Positions 31,911 to 44,794 of a DNA stretch of 64,000 nt are shown here, piece after piece. The stretch's first letter is position 1; every line of letters starts with the position of its first letter. The stretch comes from Aphrocallistes beatrix. Its lineage: Eukaryota; Porifera; Hexactinellida; Sceptrulophora; Aphrocallistidae. Made by a program: the position numbers and the translations under genes. The stretch spans positions 2,771,001 through 2,835,000 of the forward strand of contig OY725506.1 in NCBI GenBank assembly GCA_963281255.1. The letters are read 5' to 3'. Under the pieces are notes generated by a model. The model saw only the letters and a list, made by a program, of their open reading frames with translations. It was not told the DNA's origin and made no database searches.

Positions 31911-34900
31911 TTAAAAGTCAATCAAATTATCTGATTCAAGAACTTCTGGTTGAACAACCGCATTTTGACTCAGAATTTTGTAATTCGTTGGCTTTGGTGC
32001 GGGTTTCGGTGACAAATGTTTTCGAGGCAAAGGCATTGGAGGCTGTGGAGGTACATTCATAATTGGAAGTGACTCAAATGAAATCAAATTCACTTCGTTT
32101 TCTTCCTGTTTGGGTTCATAAGCGATTCGTGGAGGTACAACTGGGAGATTCTCGCTAGAACGAGAAAGTTTTGAGTTTGCAGGAGAGAGTTTATTGTTGA
32201 TAGGAACTGTGTCTGTTTGTGGGGGGACAATAGTATTCGATCGGGTTTCTCTGTGTTTACTGTAAGGTGGAGGTATTGGAGGAGGGGCTCTTGTAGGCCG
32301 TACAACCTCTGGCGATTTCTTATGTATAACTACTGAAATACGTCGACTTAACGTTTTGAATTGGCGTTCGATTTCATTTAATTCCCCAACAGAGATTGAA
32401 GATTCGAGAGAGTCTGTGCTAGTGGAATGTTTGGATCCGTCCGAATGGATGGCTTTTTTAAGATGAACTGAAGACTTGGAAACTTGTTTGTTGAGAAAAC
32501 ATCGAAGCGTTTTCAAATTCGTATTGGCGTGCTTTATGAAATCGTTTGTAGAGGATTTGATGTCAGAAGAACGAATAATTTCGATGTCCTAAAAAGTGTT
32601 AAAGGCCTCATATAATTAATGTTAATAAAAAATGAAATCTTAACCGATCATTTTTGATATATTTCTTCTCATTTTGGCAAACTATATTGCTCAAACGAAG
32701 ATAGTGAACGAAATATTTCAGAAATCCACCAAAACTCTAAACATTAAAACCCGTCATTCTATTTATAGTTTGGAAACCGTATTTCCCCGCCCAAAATGAC
32801 TTAATCGGAAATGATTTAGCAAAATCCATAGTAATTGATGGGTTAATTAGTGTTAATAAAAAATGAAATCTTAACCGATCATTTTTGGGATATTTCTTTG
32901 CATTATTCAAATTTTGGAAAACTATTTTGCTCAAACGAAGTTAGTGAATTAAATATTTCAGAAAACTACCAAAACTCAGTCCCGGGATATGAAAAAAAGT
33001 CCGGGATAAAGAGTCGTGGCATTGATTCACAAATCTTTGGGATCACTTTTTTTAAAAATTAATTCGAAATCAATGAAAATTGCATCTTCAAAAAATTTCA
33101 ATTTTGCTGATCGTGTACGGTTACAAAATAAATTGAACAATATGAACTTTTCACACCTTTATTTTGGTAAATAAGTTGTCCTTTGCATCAATGAATTTGT
33201 CTCCAAAAACAGACAACTTCTGTGAAGTGGTTTTGTGAAGAGGATCCTTCAAATTTCGACATTTCTGCTCGAATGGATCATCTGTGAAGGATTTCAGTGA
33301 GAGAGTCCTCGAAGCGATGAATTGATCGAACATTTGCAATTGGAAAAGACTTTCTAAGAATTCTTGAATATATTCAGGCTGAGACTCCTTGAATATTTCC
33401 TATAACAGAAATGTTGCATTAAAAATGGAATTTTAATTAACTAATAGCCCTTAAATGGCGCTAGATTTTAATAACTCATTTCCAGTTAAGTCATTTTGGG
33501 CGGGGAAACCTTAGAAGTGTGTGGTCTTTGCTATAAATAGAAATGACCCCAGGTAATTTAAGGGTTTAATTAATTAATTAATAAATCGTGCCATTTCGTA
33601 TAATAATATGCGAATCTATTATTATGGAAATAAAATGGAAATTATTCGTATGCTTAGAAACTGAAGGCATTTGTAAACAGACATAGCTTAGTGATTAGTT
33701 AAAACTTTCGTTTGAGAATTGAATGGGCTCCGGACTCTTATAAATACTCAGAAATGTAAAATCTCTGATAAAAGTCTTCAGTTTTAACAATTAAATTCAG
33801 TCTTTAAACGAGCTAACTTGATCAAAAGCGATCTTTTGCTCCTCCACAATCTGCAACCCACGGCGATAGCCTCCTAACAACAGCGCGAAGAACTGAAGGA
33901 AAGCTTCGGGTATCGTCTGGTCGGTAGCAGAAACCGGTTTCTTCAAAGTGTTCATCAAAGGTTGGATCAACTCTTTAGGAATGTTGAGTTGATCATCAAA
34001 CGGTGTCTCTATCTGAATACAATGTCAGTGTAGGTGATACTAATGGTAATGCGGAAATGGTTCGACTTTTCGAAAAAGGGAATAGTTCGAATTGAAGATT
34101 TAGGAAATAGTTCGACTTTTTATCATTAGGATTAATGGTGGTTTTCAAGTGAACTATTTCCTTTTTAGGAAAGTCGAACTACAGTGGACTCCGCTTAATC
34201 GGGCCACTTTTGGTAGGACTGGAATAGCTCTCACACATAGAAGCTAATACAAAATATTTTCGGTTAATAGGATTCTCCGCTTAATCGGGGCAAAATGTCC
34301 TCTGACCGATTTGGCTGTATTAAGAGGAGTCGACTGTATTTTCCTCCGTAGGGGTTGTTCGTATTATCCGGAGTTTCATATTAATGAGGTTCTACTGTAG
34401 TACAAAATGGGTTTATTCATGAAGATATCTGGAATTTTACGCTAAATCTGTCATTTAGAATCTCAGAAATCGCCCCTGACAACTTAAAGTGCTCAAATAT
34501 CAGTTCAAGATGCTTATCTAAGTCCACACAAGCCTATTAGAGCTGTCTTATCATTATTCACCTGGGAAGAGTCAATATCTAACAGAACCACATCTTCAAT
34601 CGGAAGATTCCGAACTCGCTCCATCAACGAACTCGGTACTCCACACAAAAACGGCATCGGCGCACAGCAATAGTCAGTCAATCCGCTCGGCAGAATTGGA
34701 ATATAAATGTGCTGCCAGAACAATGGATATAAGAGCTGATTGGAACCGTGAACAACCGCAGTTAGGTTGGTTAAACTGTTAGAATAGACTATGACGCGTC
34801 TTTCATTCAAAATCGAAGCGAAAAGTGAAATGATCGTTTCCGGTTCTAAGCGCGAGTAGAGGAGTTGAATGTTCTGACAGTCTGAAAGTGCAGGGAGAGA

Positions 34901-36566
34901 GAGCGGAGAAGGGATCGGAAGGGATGGAAGCATTGAAAGTGGGTCTAAAAAATGAGAGAAATAAGAGCTATTACCAATACTGAATCCCACTTTAGAGTTA
35001 TATAAAAGTTCTGTCATTTTCTGCTAAATTTAGAATTTAGGACCATGGATAACAAGGATAGAGAGAGGCGCATGCATTTGACGAATTTGTAAGTTGTCAT
35101 TTGTCCGAATCGATTCGGACAAGTGACAACTTAGAAATTCGGACAAATGCTGAGACGAGATTTCCCTATTATGTCCCGCTTTTATCATGACTCAAGTTGG
35201 CAAGTATGAGAGTAAGGCCTAGGGGCGGAGCCAGTGGCGCCGACAAGGGCCTGCCAGGGGCTACGGTCCGTCTTAACTGGGCCTGCAGAAACATTTTCTG
35301 GGCCTGCAGGATATTTAGTGACCTGCGGGCAGGCTCTGCAGGCCCATTGGCTACGCCTATGCTAAGGCCAGAATGCTACTCAGTATAAACACGTGTCGAA
35401 TATTGAATACAAGTTTGGGCAGGTTTTCAAACTAAAATAATCAAGAGGAAAAAAGGACCCCCACACCCCACTATATCACAATTTATTGTCTAATGATTCT
35501 AAAAGTTCGATGTCCATAGTCACAATATCCATAAATAACAGTAGAACCTCAGTAATACGAACACCAGGGAAGAAATTTGTTGGTATTACCCAGAATTCGT
35601 ATTATCCGTATTGATTAAATGCATTTCCTTCCGTAGGGATAAAATAAATGTTCTTTATTCCGGAGTTTCGTATCAACAAAGTTCTACCCAACTTAATCCT
35701 AAATATAAACCATGCCTGCAGACGTGTTCATTGCTTGCTGTAGTGTCACTTCTTCCAGGCTAGAGAGACTGACGGAAGTGAGGTTGGGAGGAGGGATGGA
35801 CAGATTGTGAAGTCTCTGGAGTAGGAGAGTGGGGAGGTGCGACTTCAATGGGTCTCTTTCTAGAATCAATCGCAAATCTCATAAATCACAGAATCTTAGA
35901 TAAAAATGCATGGTTTTGAGCAAAATTTATGTTTAAATACAGTCGACTCCGCTTAATAGAGTCACATCGGTCAGACATTTTTCCCCGATTAAACGGAGAA
36001 TCCTATTAACCGAAAATATTTTGTATTAGCTTCTATGTGTGAGATCTATTCCAGTCCTGCCAAAAGTGGCCCGATTAAACAGCGGTCTTATTAAATGGAG
36101 TCGACTGTACGTTTTAAATATTCGTAAGTAAAACAAAGACTCTATTCGTTGCTCTTATACATAATTAAAATCTTTTTTTGAAATCAACAAATAACTGACC
36201 AGCATTATAAACGTATCCCTGCAACATCAAGAGAACTCCGTAGAAACAGTCGAACCAAGGCAAGTATGAGAGTAAAAACATACAGCAACGTCGCTTCGTA
36301 TCATAACGACAGAATCCGAAACGAAAAAGTCCATCTTGATCTGTCAGGACGAAACAAAACCTCTCAGAAGAAGCGAAAGTTGGCTGTCCGGTCGGGAAAC
36401 AGAATTTATTCAACTGTTTAGCAGTTTCCACATCCACTTCCTTGTCTGGTGGGTATAGCACAGTGATTGAGATGTTGATGGCGTTTTCTATCGTTTGGGG
36501 AACCCATCTGATTTCGGCATAGAATTGGTATATTTCTTCTGGCTTCAATTTTAATCTCGATCCCAT
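31911..36566 (-). CDS. DENND1 (connecdenn), Rab35 guanine exchange factor
   Basis: Activates Rab35 on clathrin-coated vesicles and endosomes in characterised animals. Exons: 36200-36566, 35716-35859, 34562-34946, 33832-34012, 33160-33401, 31911-32589. Start taken at MGSRLK, matching human MGSRIK, rather than the Met ten codons upstream. uDENN (KFCFPTGQ, FVLTDQDGLFRFGFCRYD, LSYLPWFDCFY), cDENN (ILNERRVIVYS, LLYPLFWQHIYIPILP, LTDYCCAPMPFLCGV) and dDENN (LQMFDQFIASR) are in order. The C-tail of about 200 residues is proline-rich, with NLISFESLP and a terminal SDNLIDF that resemble clathrin/AP-2 binding motifs. The second intron seems to begin with GC rather than GT, the only donor that keeps phase. 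The A/B/C paralogue cannot be told. Confidence 0.93.
32596..32960. repeat. Tandem duplication in a DENND1 intron
   Basis: About 130 bp (GTTAATAAAAAATGAAATCT, TTGCTCAAACGAAG) occurs twice, near 32620-32740 and 32850-32977, with a few differences. A TTTCCCCGCCCAAAATGAC piece of the TTAA family lies between the copies. Confidence 0.75.
33450..33570. mobile_element. TTAA-type MITE, family I
   Basis: CCCTTAAATGGCGCTAGATT to AGGTAATTTAAGGG, with CATTTTGGGCGGGGAAACC and TATAAATAGAAATGACCCC inside. A close copy is at 43722-43835. Confidence 0.7.
34045..34181. mobile_element. MITE family M
   Basis: AATGCGGAAATGGTTCGACT to GGAAAGTCGAACT. It directly abuts a family A element at 34182. Confidence 0.7.
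34182..34336. mobile_element. pogo-type MITE, family A (truncated inside)
   Basis: CAGTGGACTCCGCTTAATCG to GAGGAGTCGACTG. It lacks part of the left third of the full form. Confidence 0.8.
34338..34398. mobile_element. pogo-type MITE, family K (one end)
   Basis: Only the right half remains, ending ATGAGGTTCTACTG before TA. Confidence 0.6.
35078..35208. repeat. Hairpin plus element G end
   Basis: TTGTCCGAATCGATTCGGACAA sits at the centre of arms containing AAGTTGTCA / TGACAACTT. A fragment of element G (CTCAAGTTGGCAAGTATG) follows. Confidence 0.65.
35539..35689. mobile_element. pogo-type MITE, family K
   Basis: CAGTAGAACCTCAGTAATAC after TA. The right end ACAAAGTTCTACCC has lost its last bases. 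Confidence 0.75.
35940..36107. mobile_element. pogo-type MITE, family A
   Basis: Complete and TA-flanked, in the first DENND1 intron. Confidence 0.88.
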
Positions 36567-36654
36567 GACGGGAAAGCTAATACTTTCAAAGGACAATCAT
36601 TTAGCAACGTGCGGATAGTGACGCCCTGAAGGCGCCTAGTGGAACAGAGTGGTA

Positions 36655-36916
36655 CAGTAGATGCCGGATATAAGAACACTCAACTCGAAAACGGTTGACA
36701 TATACAGTGAATGCCGGTTATAAGACACCGTTGGGAACTGCATATAATGTTCTTATAACCGGCATAAATTATAAAGGGTATTTGTAAACCGTTTTCTAGT
36801 AGAATGTTCTTATATCTGACATGTTCTTATAACCGGTGTTCTCATATATAATTTGTGTCGGTTATAAGAACATTATATGCAGTTCCCAACGATGTTCTTA
36901 TAACCGGCATCCACTG
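36655..36916. mobile_element. pogo-type MITE, family H (compound)
   Basis: Outer end CAGTAGATGCCGGATATAAG, an internal start at 36705 (CAGTGAATGCCGGTTATAAG), end CGGCATCCACTG. Seems to be one element inside or beside another. Confidence 0.75.
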
Positions 36917-36950
36917 TAATAGGTACCCACATACTTATATTGGCTAAATC

Positions 36951-37081
36951 AGTGGTTCCCAACCTGGGTCCATTGACCCCTTAGTGGTCCACAGAAGATA
37001 TCAGGGGGTCCACTGGATTCGAAATTTTGTATTACGGTTAATAGGAGGGAGTCCACAGTCAAAAAAGGTCGAAAACCGCTG
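36951..37081. mobile_element. hAT-type MITE, family O
   Basis: CAGTGGTTCCCAACCTGGGT to GAAAACCGCTG. Flanks GGCTAAAT / GCCTAAAC match at 6 of 8. Confidence 0.78.
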
Positions 37082-37124
37082 GCCTAAACCATGGATACAT
37101 TCGTAAATTCATAATTCATTAGAA

Positions 37125-37276
37125 CAGCGGTTTCAACTTTTTTTGGCTGTGGATCCCCTATAGCAATTTCCTATATTTGTGAACCCCTCCTATTAACCGT
37201 AATACAAAATTTCGAATCCTGTGGACCCCCTGAGTTCTCCTGTGAACCACTAAGGGGTCCATGGACCCCAGGTGGG
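37125..37276. mobile_element. hAT-type MITE, family O (inverted, one end lost)
   Basis: CAGCGGTTTCAACTTTTTTT at left, GGTCCATGGACCCCAGGTGG at right without the final CCACTG. Confidence 0.7.
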
Positions 37277-37422
37277 GCTTAATCTATCTCTTTGTAATCA
37301 ATTTTAATGTTTATGGATATAATCCAATAAATGTATACTCCTTATCGCCTATCGGGGTTCGTAGAATTTGTATTATATTTGACTTAAAACGCATTAACAA
37401 ATGAAAAGAAGATACAAATGAA

Positions 37423-38628
37423 TTACAATTCGAAAAACAAAGATTTCATTTCATTTTGAAAATGAGTCAAATGAATTTGCGTTTTCCTGTCAAACAAGCT
37501 CCATCTCTTTTGCAGTAAATTCATTAGACAATCGAACTTGTTCGAATTAGGATTAACTTCGTACTTAGCTTTGTTAAAGCAAGCTAGAAACATCATTTCA
37601 TCTTCAAAATTCTGTAATTTCCTCGCGAATGCTATCAACTTGTACTGATGATGGTAGAGTGTTGTGTAGTAGAAGAGGAATCCAGGCTGTTCGAAACGGA
37701 AAATAATTCGTTTGTCTGAGCGCTGTGATTTCGTGAAAATATCGATGATATCCGCAGCGAATAAAGAAGACAATTTCGCACCTAAAGCGTGTAGCTTACA
37801 GTCACCAACAAGATCGGAACCAATCTGCGGCAAACCTTCGCGGTTATTTTGGCACCTGATGATTTCCTCTTCAATGAACTGCCTCTGATTTGAAGCGTTT
37901 GAAAGTTGTGTGCTGAAAGGCTCGCCCACATGTAAAGTGTCAATCTGGCTTAGTTTATAATTCCTGTTATATTTCACGACTTTCAACAACTTCTTAAGCT
38001 CGAAAATCCATTTTTCAACCGAATCGTGATTGTATAACTTAAAAATTTTCTTGTTTGAAAAGCGGTCGATGTCAAGTAATGTCAATTTCGCGCCTTCCCT
38101 TGAATGCCTGGGAATATAATGGAGAACTTTATCTGGATCTTTCAGGATATTTTGAGGGACAAATTGAAGGATTGGTTTACCAAAAATGAAATTCAAAGCA
38201 CGAAAATCGAATAAAATCCGATAGAAGGACTTCATTCTCCAGAAATTCTTCATTAAATACCGTTTCACTCGGCGAACTATTTCGCGCTTTTCATCGCCTA
38301 ATATATAAGCCAGCGAATCATAGAAAAAGTCGCTATATTGGTCTGAGGCCACAAAAGTAAGTTTCCTATTTATGATAGGCGAAAATGCGAGTTTATGTTT
38401 GTTGTAGAAAAGAAAAATTTCAATTTTGCTTTTACTTCCAAAAATGGAATGTCGATCAGTTGTATTTACGTGTAATGTTAAGTTGTACGAACGAGAAAAT
38501 GCTTCTGCATCGACGCAAGACGCGAATCTTCCGATGAGATTGTGCGCCTTTATAGCGAAGTTAAGTGTGTAAATCAGGAAAATAATTGCAAGTGATAAGA
38601 GCGAATAGAAAACAAAATCTAGATCCAT
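37423..38628 (-). CDS. Unrecognised single-exon membrane protein, 401 aa
   Basis: I do not recognise this family. The frame is open for 401 codons without introns. Residues 5-27 form one strong hydrophobic segment (VFYSLLSLAIIFLIYTLNF), so a signal anchor with the bulk in cytosol or lumen is likely. The rest is soluble-looking and rich in Lys, Phe and Asn, with NLTLHVNTT (two potential N-glycosylation sites), basic clusters (RREIV-type and KKLLKVVKYNRNYKL) and an aromatic stretch RFEQPGFLFYYTTLYHHQYK. Lys and Arg are common throughout. Its length in an intron-rich, AT-rich region makes chance unlikely. It lies between DENND1 and ABCB7 on the same strand. A retrocopy or lineage-specific gene are both possible. 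Confidence 0.7.
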   Translation of the reverse strand: MDLDFVFYSLLSLAIIFLIYTLNFAIKAHNLIGRFASCVDAEAFSRSYNLTLHVNTTDRHSIFGSKSKIEIFLFYNKHKLAFSPIINRKLTFVASDQYSDFFYDSLAYILGDEKREIVRRVKRYLMKNFWRMKSFYRILFDFRALNFIFGKPILQFVPQNILKDPDKVLHYIPRHSREGAKLTLLDIDRFSNKKIFKLYNHDSVEKWIFELKKLLKVVKYNRNYKLSQIDTLHVGEPFSTQLSNASNQRQFIEEEIIRCQNNREGLPQIGSDLVGDCKLHALGAKLSSLFAADIIDIFTKSQRSDKRIIFRFEQPGFLFYYTTLYHHQYKLIAFARKLQNFEDEMMFLACFNKAKYEVNPNSNKFDCLMNLLQKRWSLFDRKTQIHLTHFQNEMKSLFFEL

Positions 38629-38828
38629 TTAGAACTAAAAAATGTCAGTCGAGATGGTGCACATCGATCCTAAATGAGAAATTTTATCGAATTTAGACAG
38701 TTAGATTTCGCAGGATGGCAAGTACGGACACGGACGTTACATCCTACATAGTAAATTAACTGTTGTAATCTCATAAGAGCGAAATTTGATGCAAATGCAA
38801 TTGAAAAAGGGGAAATTAATGTTAAGTA

Positions 38829-39001
38829 CAGTGGAATTTGCTTATCAGCAGCTCCCATATTAGCAAAATTGCTCTATTAGCAACCAATCTTCAGGTCCCA
38901 GGTGAAGATTTTGTGTTAATTCTGTTCCCTTATTAGCAACTTCGCGTATTAGCAACCATTTTATGAGCAAAACTCGAGTTGCTAATAAGCGAATTCCACT
39001 G
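38829..39001. mobile_element. pogo-type MITE, family F
   Basis: CAGTGGAATTTGCTTATCAG to CGAATTCCACTG, TA-flanked. Confidence 0.88.
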
Positions 39002-39158
39002 TAAATGAAATCAACGTCAAAAGATGGTTTGAACGGAGGTAACATGGACGAATCTTTCGAAGAGAGTAATTTGGCGGAAATAAATGATATCGCATTACAC
39101 ATAACTAAAACTCATATATATCTATATCTATATCTATATATGTACAGCTGCGACACAA

Positions 39159-42100
39159 TCACTCGACACAGTCGCCTTTAACTGTATTCTGCTTCTGCCA
39201 CAAATCTCTGTACAACTCTCCGCGTTTAATCAATTCCCGATGATTGCCACTCTCCACAATGCGACCGTTCTCCATCGCGAAAATCACGTCTGAATCCTGA
39301 ATGGTGCTGAGTCTATGTGCGATGAATAGACTGGTCTGAGATTGGAATGTTGCTCTGAGTGAGAGAAGCAAGTTCGACTCTGTGATACTGTCCAGCGAAG
39401 AAGTGGCCTCGTCGAAGAGGAGAATGGGAGCTCGCTTTATGAAACTGCGAGCAATCACAACACGTTGTTTCTCCCCGCCGGAAAGCATCAAACCTGCGCA
39501 AGTTAACTCAAATACAGTCGACTCCGCTTAATAATAGAGTCACTGTTTAATCGGGTCAACCGCTTAATCGGCCCAGTTTTGGCAGTACCGGAATAGCTCT
39601 CACACATAGAAGCTAATACAAAATATTTTCGGTTAATAGGGTTCTCCACTTAATCGGGGCAAAATGTCCTCTGACCGATGTGACCCTATTAAGCGGAGTC
39701 GACTATTTAGGTTTAAATTCAGGAATTTAATAATGAAGTACATTTAGAAATACAGTCGACTCCGCTTAATAGGGTCACATCGGTCAGAGGACATTTTGCC
39801 TCGATTAAGCGAGGAACCCTATTAACCGAAAATGTTTTAAACAGCGAAATTCAACGCCGCGTCCCACTCTTATCACGGCTCAGGTTGGAATGTATACATT
39901 TGTCTAAAATGCCTGAGAACATTCAAATTCAAAATTATATGACTGAAGGGGCGTATTTCGCTCTTAGAAAAACCACCTCTCTCTCCAACTTGTGTCAGAT
40001 ACTTGTCTGGCATTCTAAGCACAGATTCGTGCAGTCCAGCCAGTCGACTCGCTCTATACACTTCCTCCTCACTGCTGCCCTCTCTCCCGTACGCGATGTT
40101 GTAGTAGATCGTGTCTGAGAATAGGACTGAGTCTTGTGGGACGATTCCGATGCTCTTCCTCAGAGAAGATACGGTCACCTAAGATCACATGTACGTAGAT
40201 ATAAACCCATTTATGCCAACCGTCCCTTTGCTATTGAACTAATTTTCATGAGTGTGCCGTTCAAAGAATTATCTAGGAGCGCGAGACGCTCCTTTAGGCG
40301 CATAATTTTACGCCCAAAACTGCTTAGGAGCGTGAGAATTTATAATATTACCCAATTTACCCATATATTATAATGTTATTTATCGATTTAGGCGTATGAA
40401 AATTTATGGGTTTGAGACTAGGAGCGTATCTCTGGAAGGCTGTATAATACCCTGGTCCCGTTTTTAGATTACATTTCTCTGTTATGTCCCGCTTCCTTTC
40501 TGCCATTTCTTGATTCAATCGTGCTGTAATATTGATTGAAAAATAGCTTCGATTTTTCTTCAAGGATAAATAGGGCTCAAAATTATCCCTGGTTCTATTA
40601 GAGTTTATGGTAAGCGGATGTCTCATTAGAGACTATAATAAACGGGCACTGATGTAAGAAACGGAAAGTGAAGCTTTTGGAGTGGAGTATGTTTGAAAAA
40701 AAGGTGAAAATGAGACATTTTGATTGAGAAATCAGTAAGTACGAAAGGGGCATTTCAGGGGACGAAAGTTCCGCCATTCGGAGTTTATACGGTATTCAGG
40801 AGGACGAGAAAGGTAACCAATCAGTCAACTCCTCTTATGTCCAAAAAGCTTTAACCCTGATGAAGGCCTATGAACATTTATAGTTAGCATATTACTTGCT
40901 TGATATCTTGTCCGTTGATTCTGATGCTGCCTTTCATTGGATCGTAGAATCTGTACAACATTCGAATAACTGTGCTCTTCCCACAGCCAGACCCTCCGAC
41001 TATAGCAGCCCTCTTACCGCTAGGAACCTCGAAACTCACATTATCTAACACCTGGGAATAGATTTCGGTAAATTTTCGATTTTGTATAATGACACGATTG
41101 TAAAACATTCAGCTCTATAGCATACGTAACAACTGTCCCGTTTTTGGCGGGACTTCCAGCTTTTTTTAATCTCTTTTTATGAGCTAATCTCCTCGAGTGT
41201 CTCGCATTTACAAGAAATTTCTCCATTTTGTTCATTTTTTGGAGTCCATATATAATACTTTTCTATTGCGTCCCGCCATGTCCCGCGAAATTCAACGCCG
41301 CATCCCGCTTTTGTCACGGCTCAAGTTGGTATGTAAGCTATAGGAGGAAACAAACCATTTTTTCAGGAGAATAGCCAAATGAGACATTATCGAACTGAAT
41401 AGCAGACTGAGTGGGAGAGACGATGAGGTTAGGAGAAGAGAGGTTCTCGGATATATTCGATTTCTGCTCGAACAAGACGAACATGTTGTGAATATCAATG
41501 AGAGATTGCCTTATTTCTCTGTATATTGTACCTGTGTGAGCCAAATAATAACGTTAAATGATACCCAATCATTCACTTAACAAATTGGACCATGGATAAA
41601 TAGAATACACTGCCTGGCCAAAAGTTTGGAAACATTTTAAATTTACAATCAAATGTTAAAATGTATTGAAGATGCAGTATAATGGATGCCGGTTATAAGA
41701 ACACCGTTGGGAACTGCATATAATGTCCTTATAACCGGCATAAATTAAATAGTGTGTAGTAGATGTTGGATATAAGAACATTCTACTAGAAAATGGTTGA
41801 CATATACCCTTTATAATTTATGCCGGTTATAAGAACATTATATGCAGTTCCCAACGGTGTTCTTATAACCGGCATCCACTGTATATGTCAACCGTTTTCT
41901 AGTAGAATGTTCTTATATCTGGCGTGTTCTTATAACCGGTTTTCTTATATTCGGCATCTACTGAATTTGTGTGAATACTTCATAATGTGTGAATACTTTT
42001 GTGTGTGAATACTTTTATGTGTGAATACATTTGTGTGAATACTTCATAACACTATACAATTAGATACAAAAAGAGGCAGTGGGTGTCCAGACACCCAGAA

Positions 42101-44752
42101 CACCCCTGGCGGCGGAGGCCCTGATTCACACAAATACTGCCTCTACAACCATTCAATATATTTTAAAATTTGATTGTAAATTTAAAATGTTTCGAAACTT
42201 TTGGCCAGACAGTGTGCACATAAGATGTAGCTAAAACCCAGCTAACCTAAGAAATTGAGAGGTATTGAGAGCTGGAAGAGGAGTCCATTGATCATCACGA
42301 GGTCTCCAGCTGTCATGGAACCAGATTGTATAGACTTGACTGCCATTAACATTGTGCCTGTCAGGGCGAGGCTGAAAATGAAGGATTGTCCAAACGCGAG
42401 AAGAGACAAGGAAGTCGTCGTTTTGAGACTAGCTTTCTGATAATCCTACATTTTATACATTTAAGTATAGGCTACCGCAGGATTTTTTTTAAGGTTGAGA
42501 CCTTGGTGTAACTCAACTTAATCACGGTGTAACCACCCAAAAAATATTAACCAAATATTGCCCACGCTGCAGCGGCCGACCCAAATCGTGGTGTAACTCC
42601 CGAAATTCGTGGTGTAATTTTTGCACCACGATCGCCCTTAAAAAACCCTGGGCTACCGTATTCTCTACATTTTAATGAGTCCGTTTAAGAGATCTCTGTT
42701 AGAAAATTACTTTCAGTCTGAACCATCTTGAAACTGAATTAGTTTATATCATGGTTTGTAAGGGCTACCTTAGTGTAAATTACACCATGATTCATATTTT
42801 TCGGTGCTAATACCACGGTTAAGCTGAGTTAAACCAAAATATCAACCTTAAAAAAACTCTGGTTTATATCATGAAACATAACTATTCATATTCTTCGGTG
42901 GTTAACACCACGGATAAGCTAAGTTACACTAAGGTCTCAACCTTCATGAAACATTTTAACATTCTCAAACATCGGGCCAAAGTTACCTGTAAAGATTTGT
43001 CATAGCTGATGGCTTCCAGTTTCTCTGCATTGCAATACTTTATAGTTTCATAGTTTAGAAGCGATTCTAAACTTCTGCGACCTGCCGCGTTGTCAGCTCT
43101 GTTCATCTGCACGCGAAATCTAACAAATACGGTTAGAACACTGATACAGCTCAAGGTGAATATATTTATAAACAACAACAACAACAACAACGCACTTAGT
43201 TCTCCACTGAGTGATAGAGAACGTGAACATACTATACACCGACATGGTAGCCATAGCAACAGCTCCATATTCCCATCCGCACTTATAACTGAGAAGTCCT
43301 GCGACTAAGAACACTTCGAAAGAAGTCGGTAGAATGTTGAAGACGAGAGAGTTGAGGATAAAGTTTATCGCACGCGTTCCTCTGTCCAAAGCTCGAGAAA
43401 GACCACCTACAAGGAACGGCCGACCGGACAATAATAATTTCAGAACTGTGCACTTATACTATTATTGCCATTTTTACCTGGGGTCTTTTCTATTTATAGT
43501 CTTGACCCCAAATTTATATGGCTTCCCCGCCCAAATGGCTTAAACAGGAAATGACGCAACACATTCCTGGTTTAGGCGGGGATAATTATATAGGATCATA
43601 GATCTTATGTAATAGTATAGGAGCACACTTTAAAAAACAAATGCAATTCCTATAAGAACTTTGTTAGTTGAAATGCTTACTCATTACGAAAGATTACAAT
43701 GTCACTGGTGTACTTTAACTCTTAAATGGCGCTAGATTTTTGCTAACTCATTTCGAAGAAGTCATTTTGGGCGGGGAAACCTTAGAAGTGTGGGCTATTT
43801 ACAATAAATAGAAATGACCCCAGGTAATTTTAATCATTCTAAATTTAACATATGAATCTATGGTTGCAATATTTTACGTTCGTTTCTCATGCGGACACGA
43901 AATATTTGTCAGGTGTGCAGCGACTGAATAGAACCATTTCTTACCAGTATCTCTGGAGAGGTGGAAACTGAGATCTAAGCTGTGGAGATGTGTGAAAGCG
44001 CGACGAGCTAATTTCCGAATTGAGGTCTGAGCTACTTTAGCGAAAATAGAATTTCTCAGTTCGCCGAATAGAGAAGCACCTGTGAGAATACAGCTACGCA
44101 AGTAAAGAGTTGAATCCTCCAATTAAATTACAGTCGACTCCGCTTAATCGGGCCACTTTTTGTAGGACCGGAATAGCTCTCACACATAGAAACTAATACA
44201 AAATATTTCGGTTAATAGGGTTCTCCGCTTAATCGGGGCAAAATGTCCTCTGACCGATGTGACCCTATTGAGGGGAGTCGACTATATATCAAAACAAAAA
44301 AGGACAAAGTTATCCTTTTCAGGCAGTCACAACAATGACATACCAATCCTAGCAGCTCCATATCCCAACACGAAAGCCGCAGAAGTCGTGATAATAGCAT
44401 TCTCGGCAGTGTCCAGTGGAGGTAGCACGTGTAGACTGTCTACGGCGTATTTGAAGAAGAATGGAACTTGCACGTTGATGAGTTTCGCCCCGAACAAGCA
44501 ACCAAGAGCTCCTACGAATGTAAAGCAAAATGGGAGAAATCATTCTATCATTGTGGCTGTTTAAGATGCACTACGGGCGCCGAAATAAGTTATATATTCG
44601 CCCTATGGGCAGAGGAAATCAATGGAATTTGCCCCTGTATGTCTCTTTGGACTGGGTTTGCACAATTCCTGGGACTGCCCCTGTTTATGGAGGTGCAAGG
44701 GTGATAATGACACCACAATATTACAACGAAACACACACACATGTATATATCT

Positions 44753-44794
<42 letters not shown>

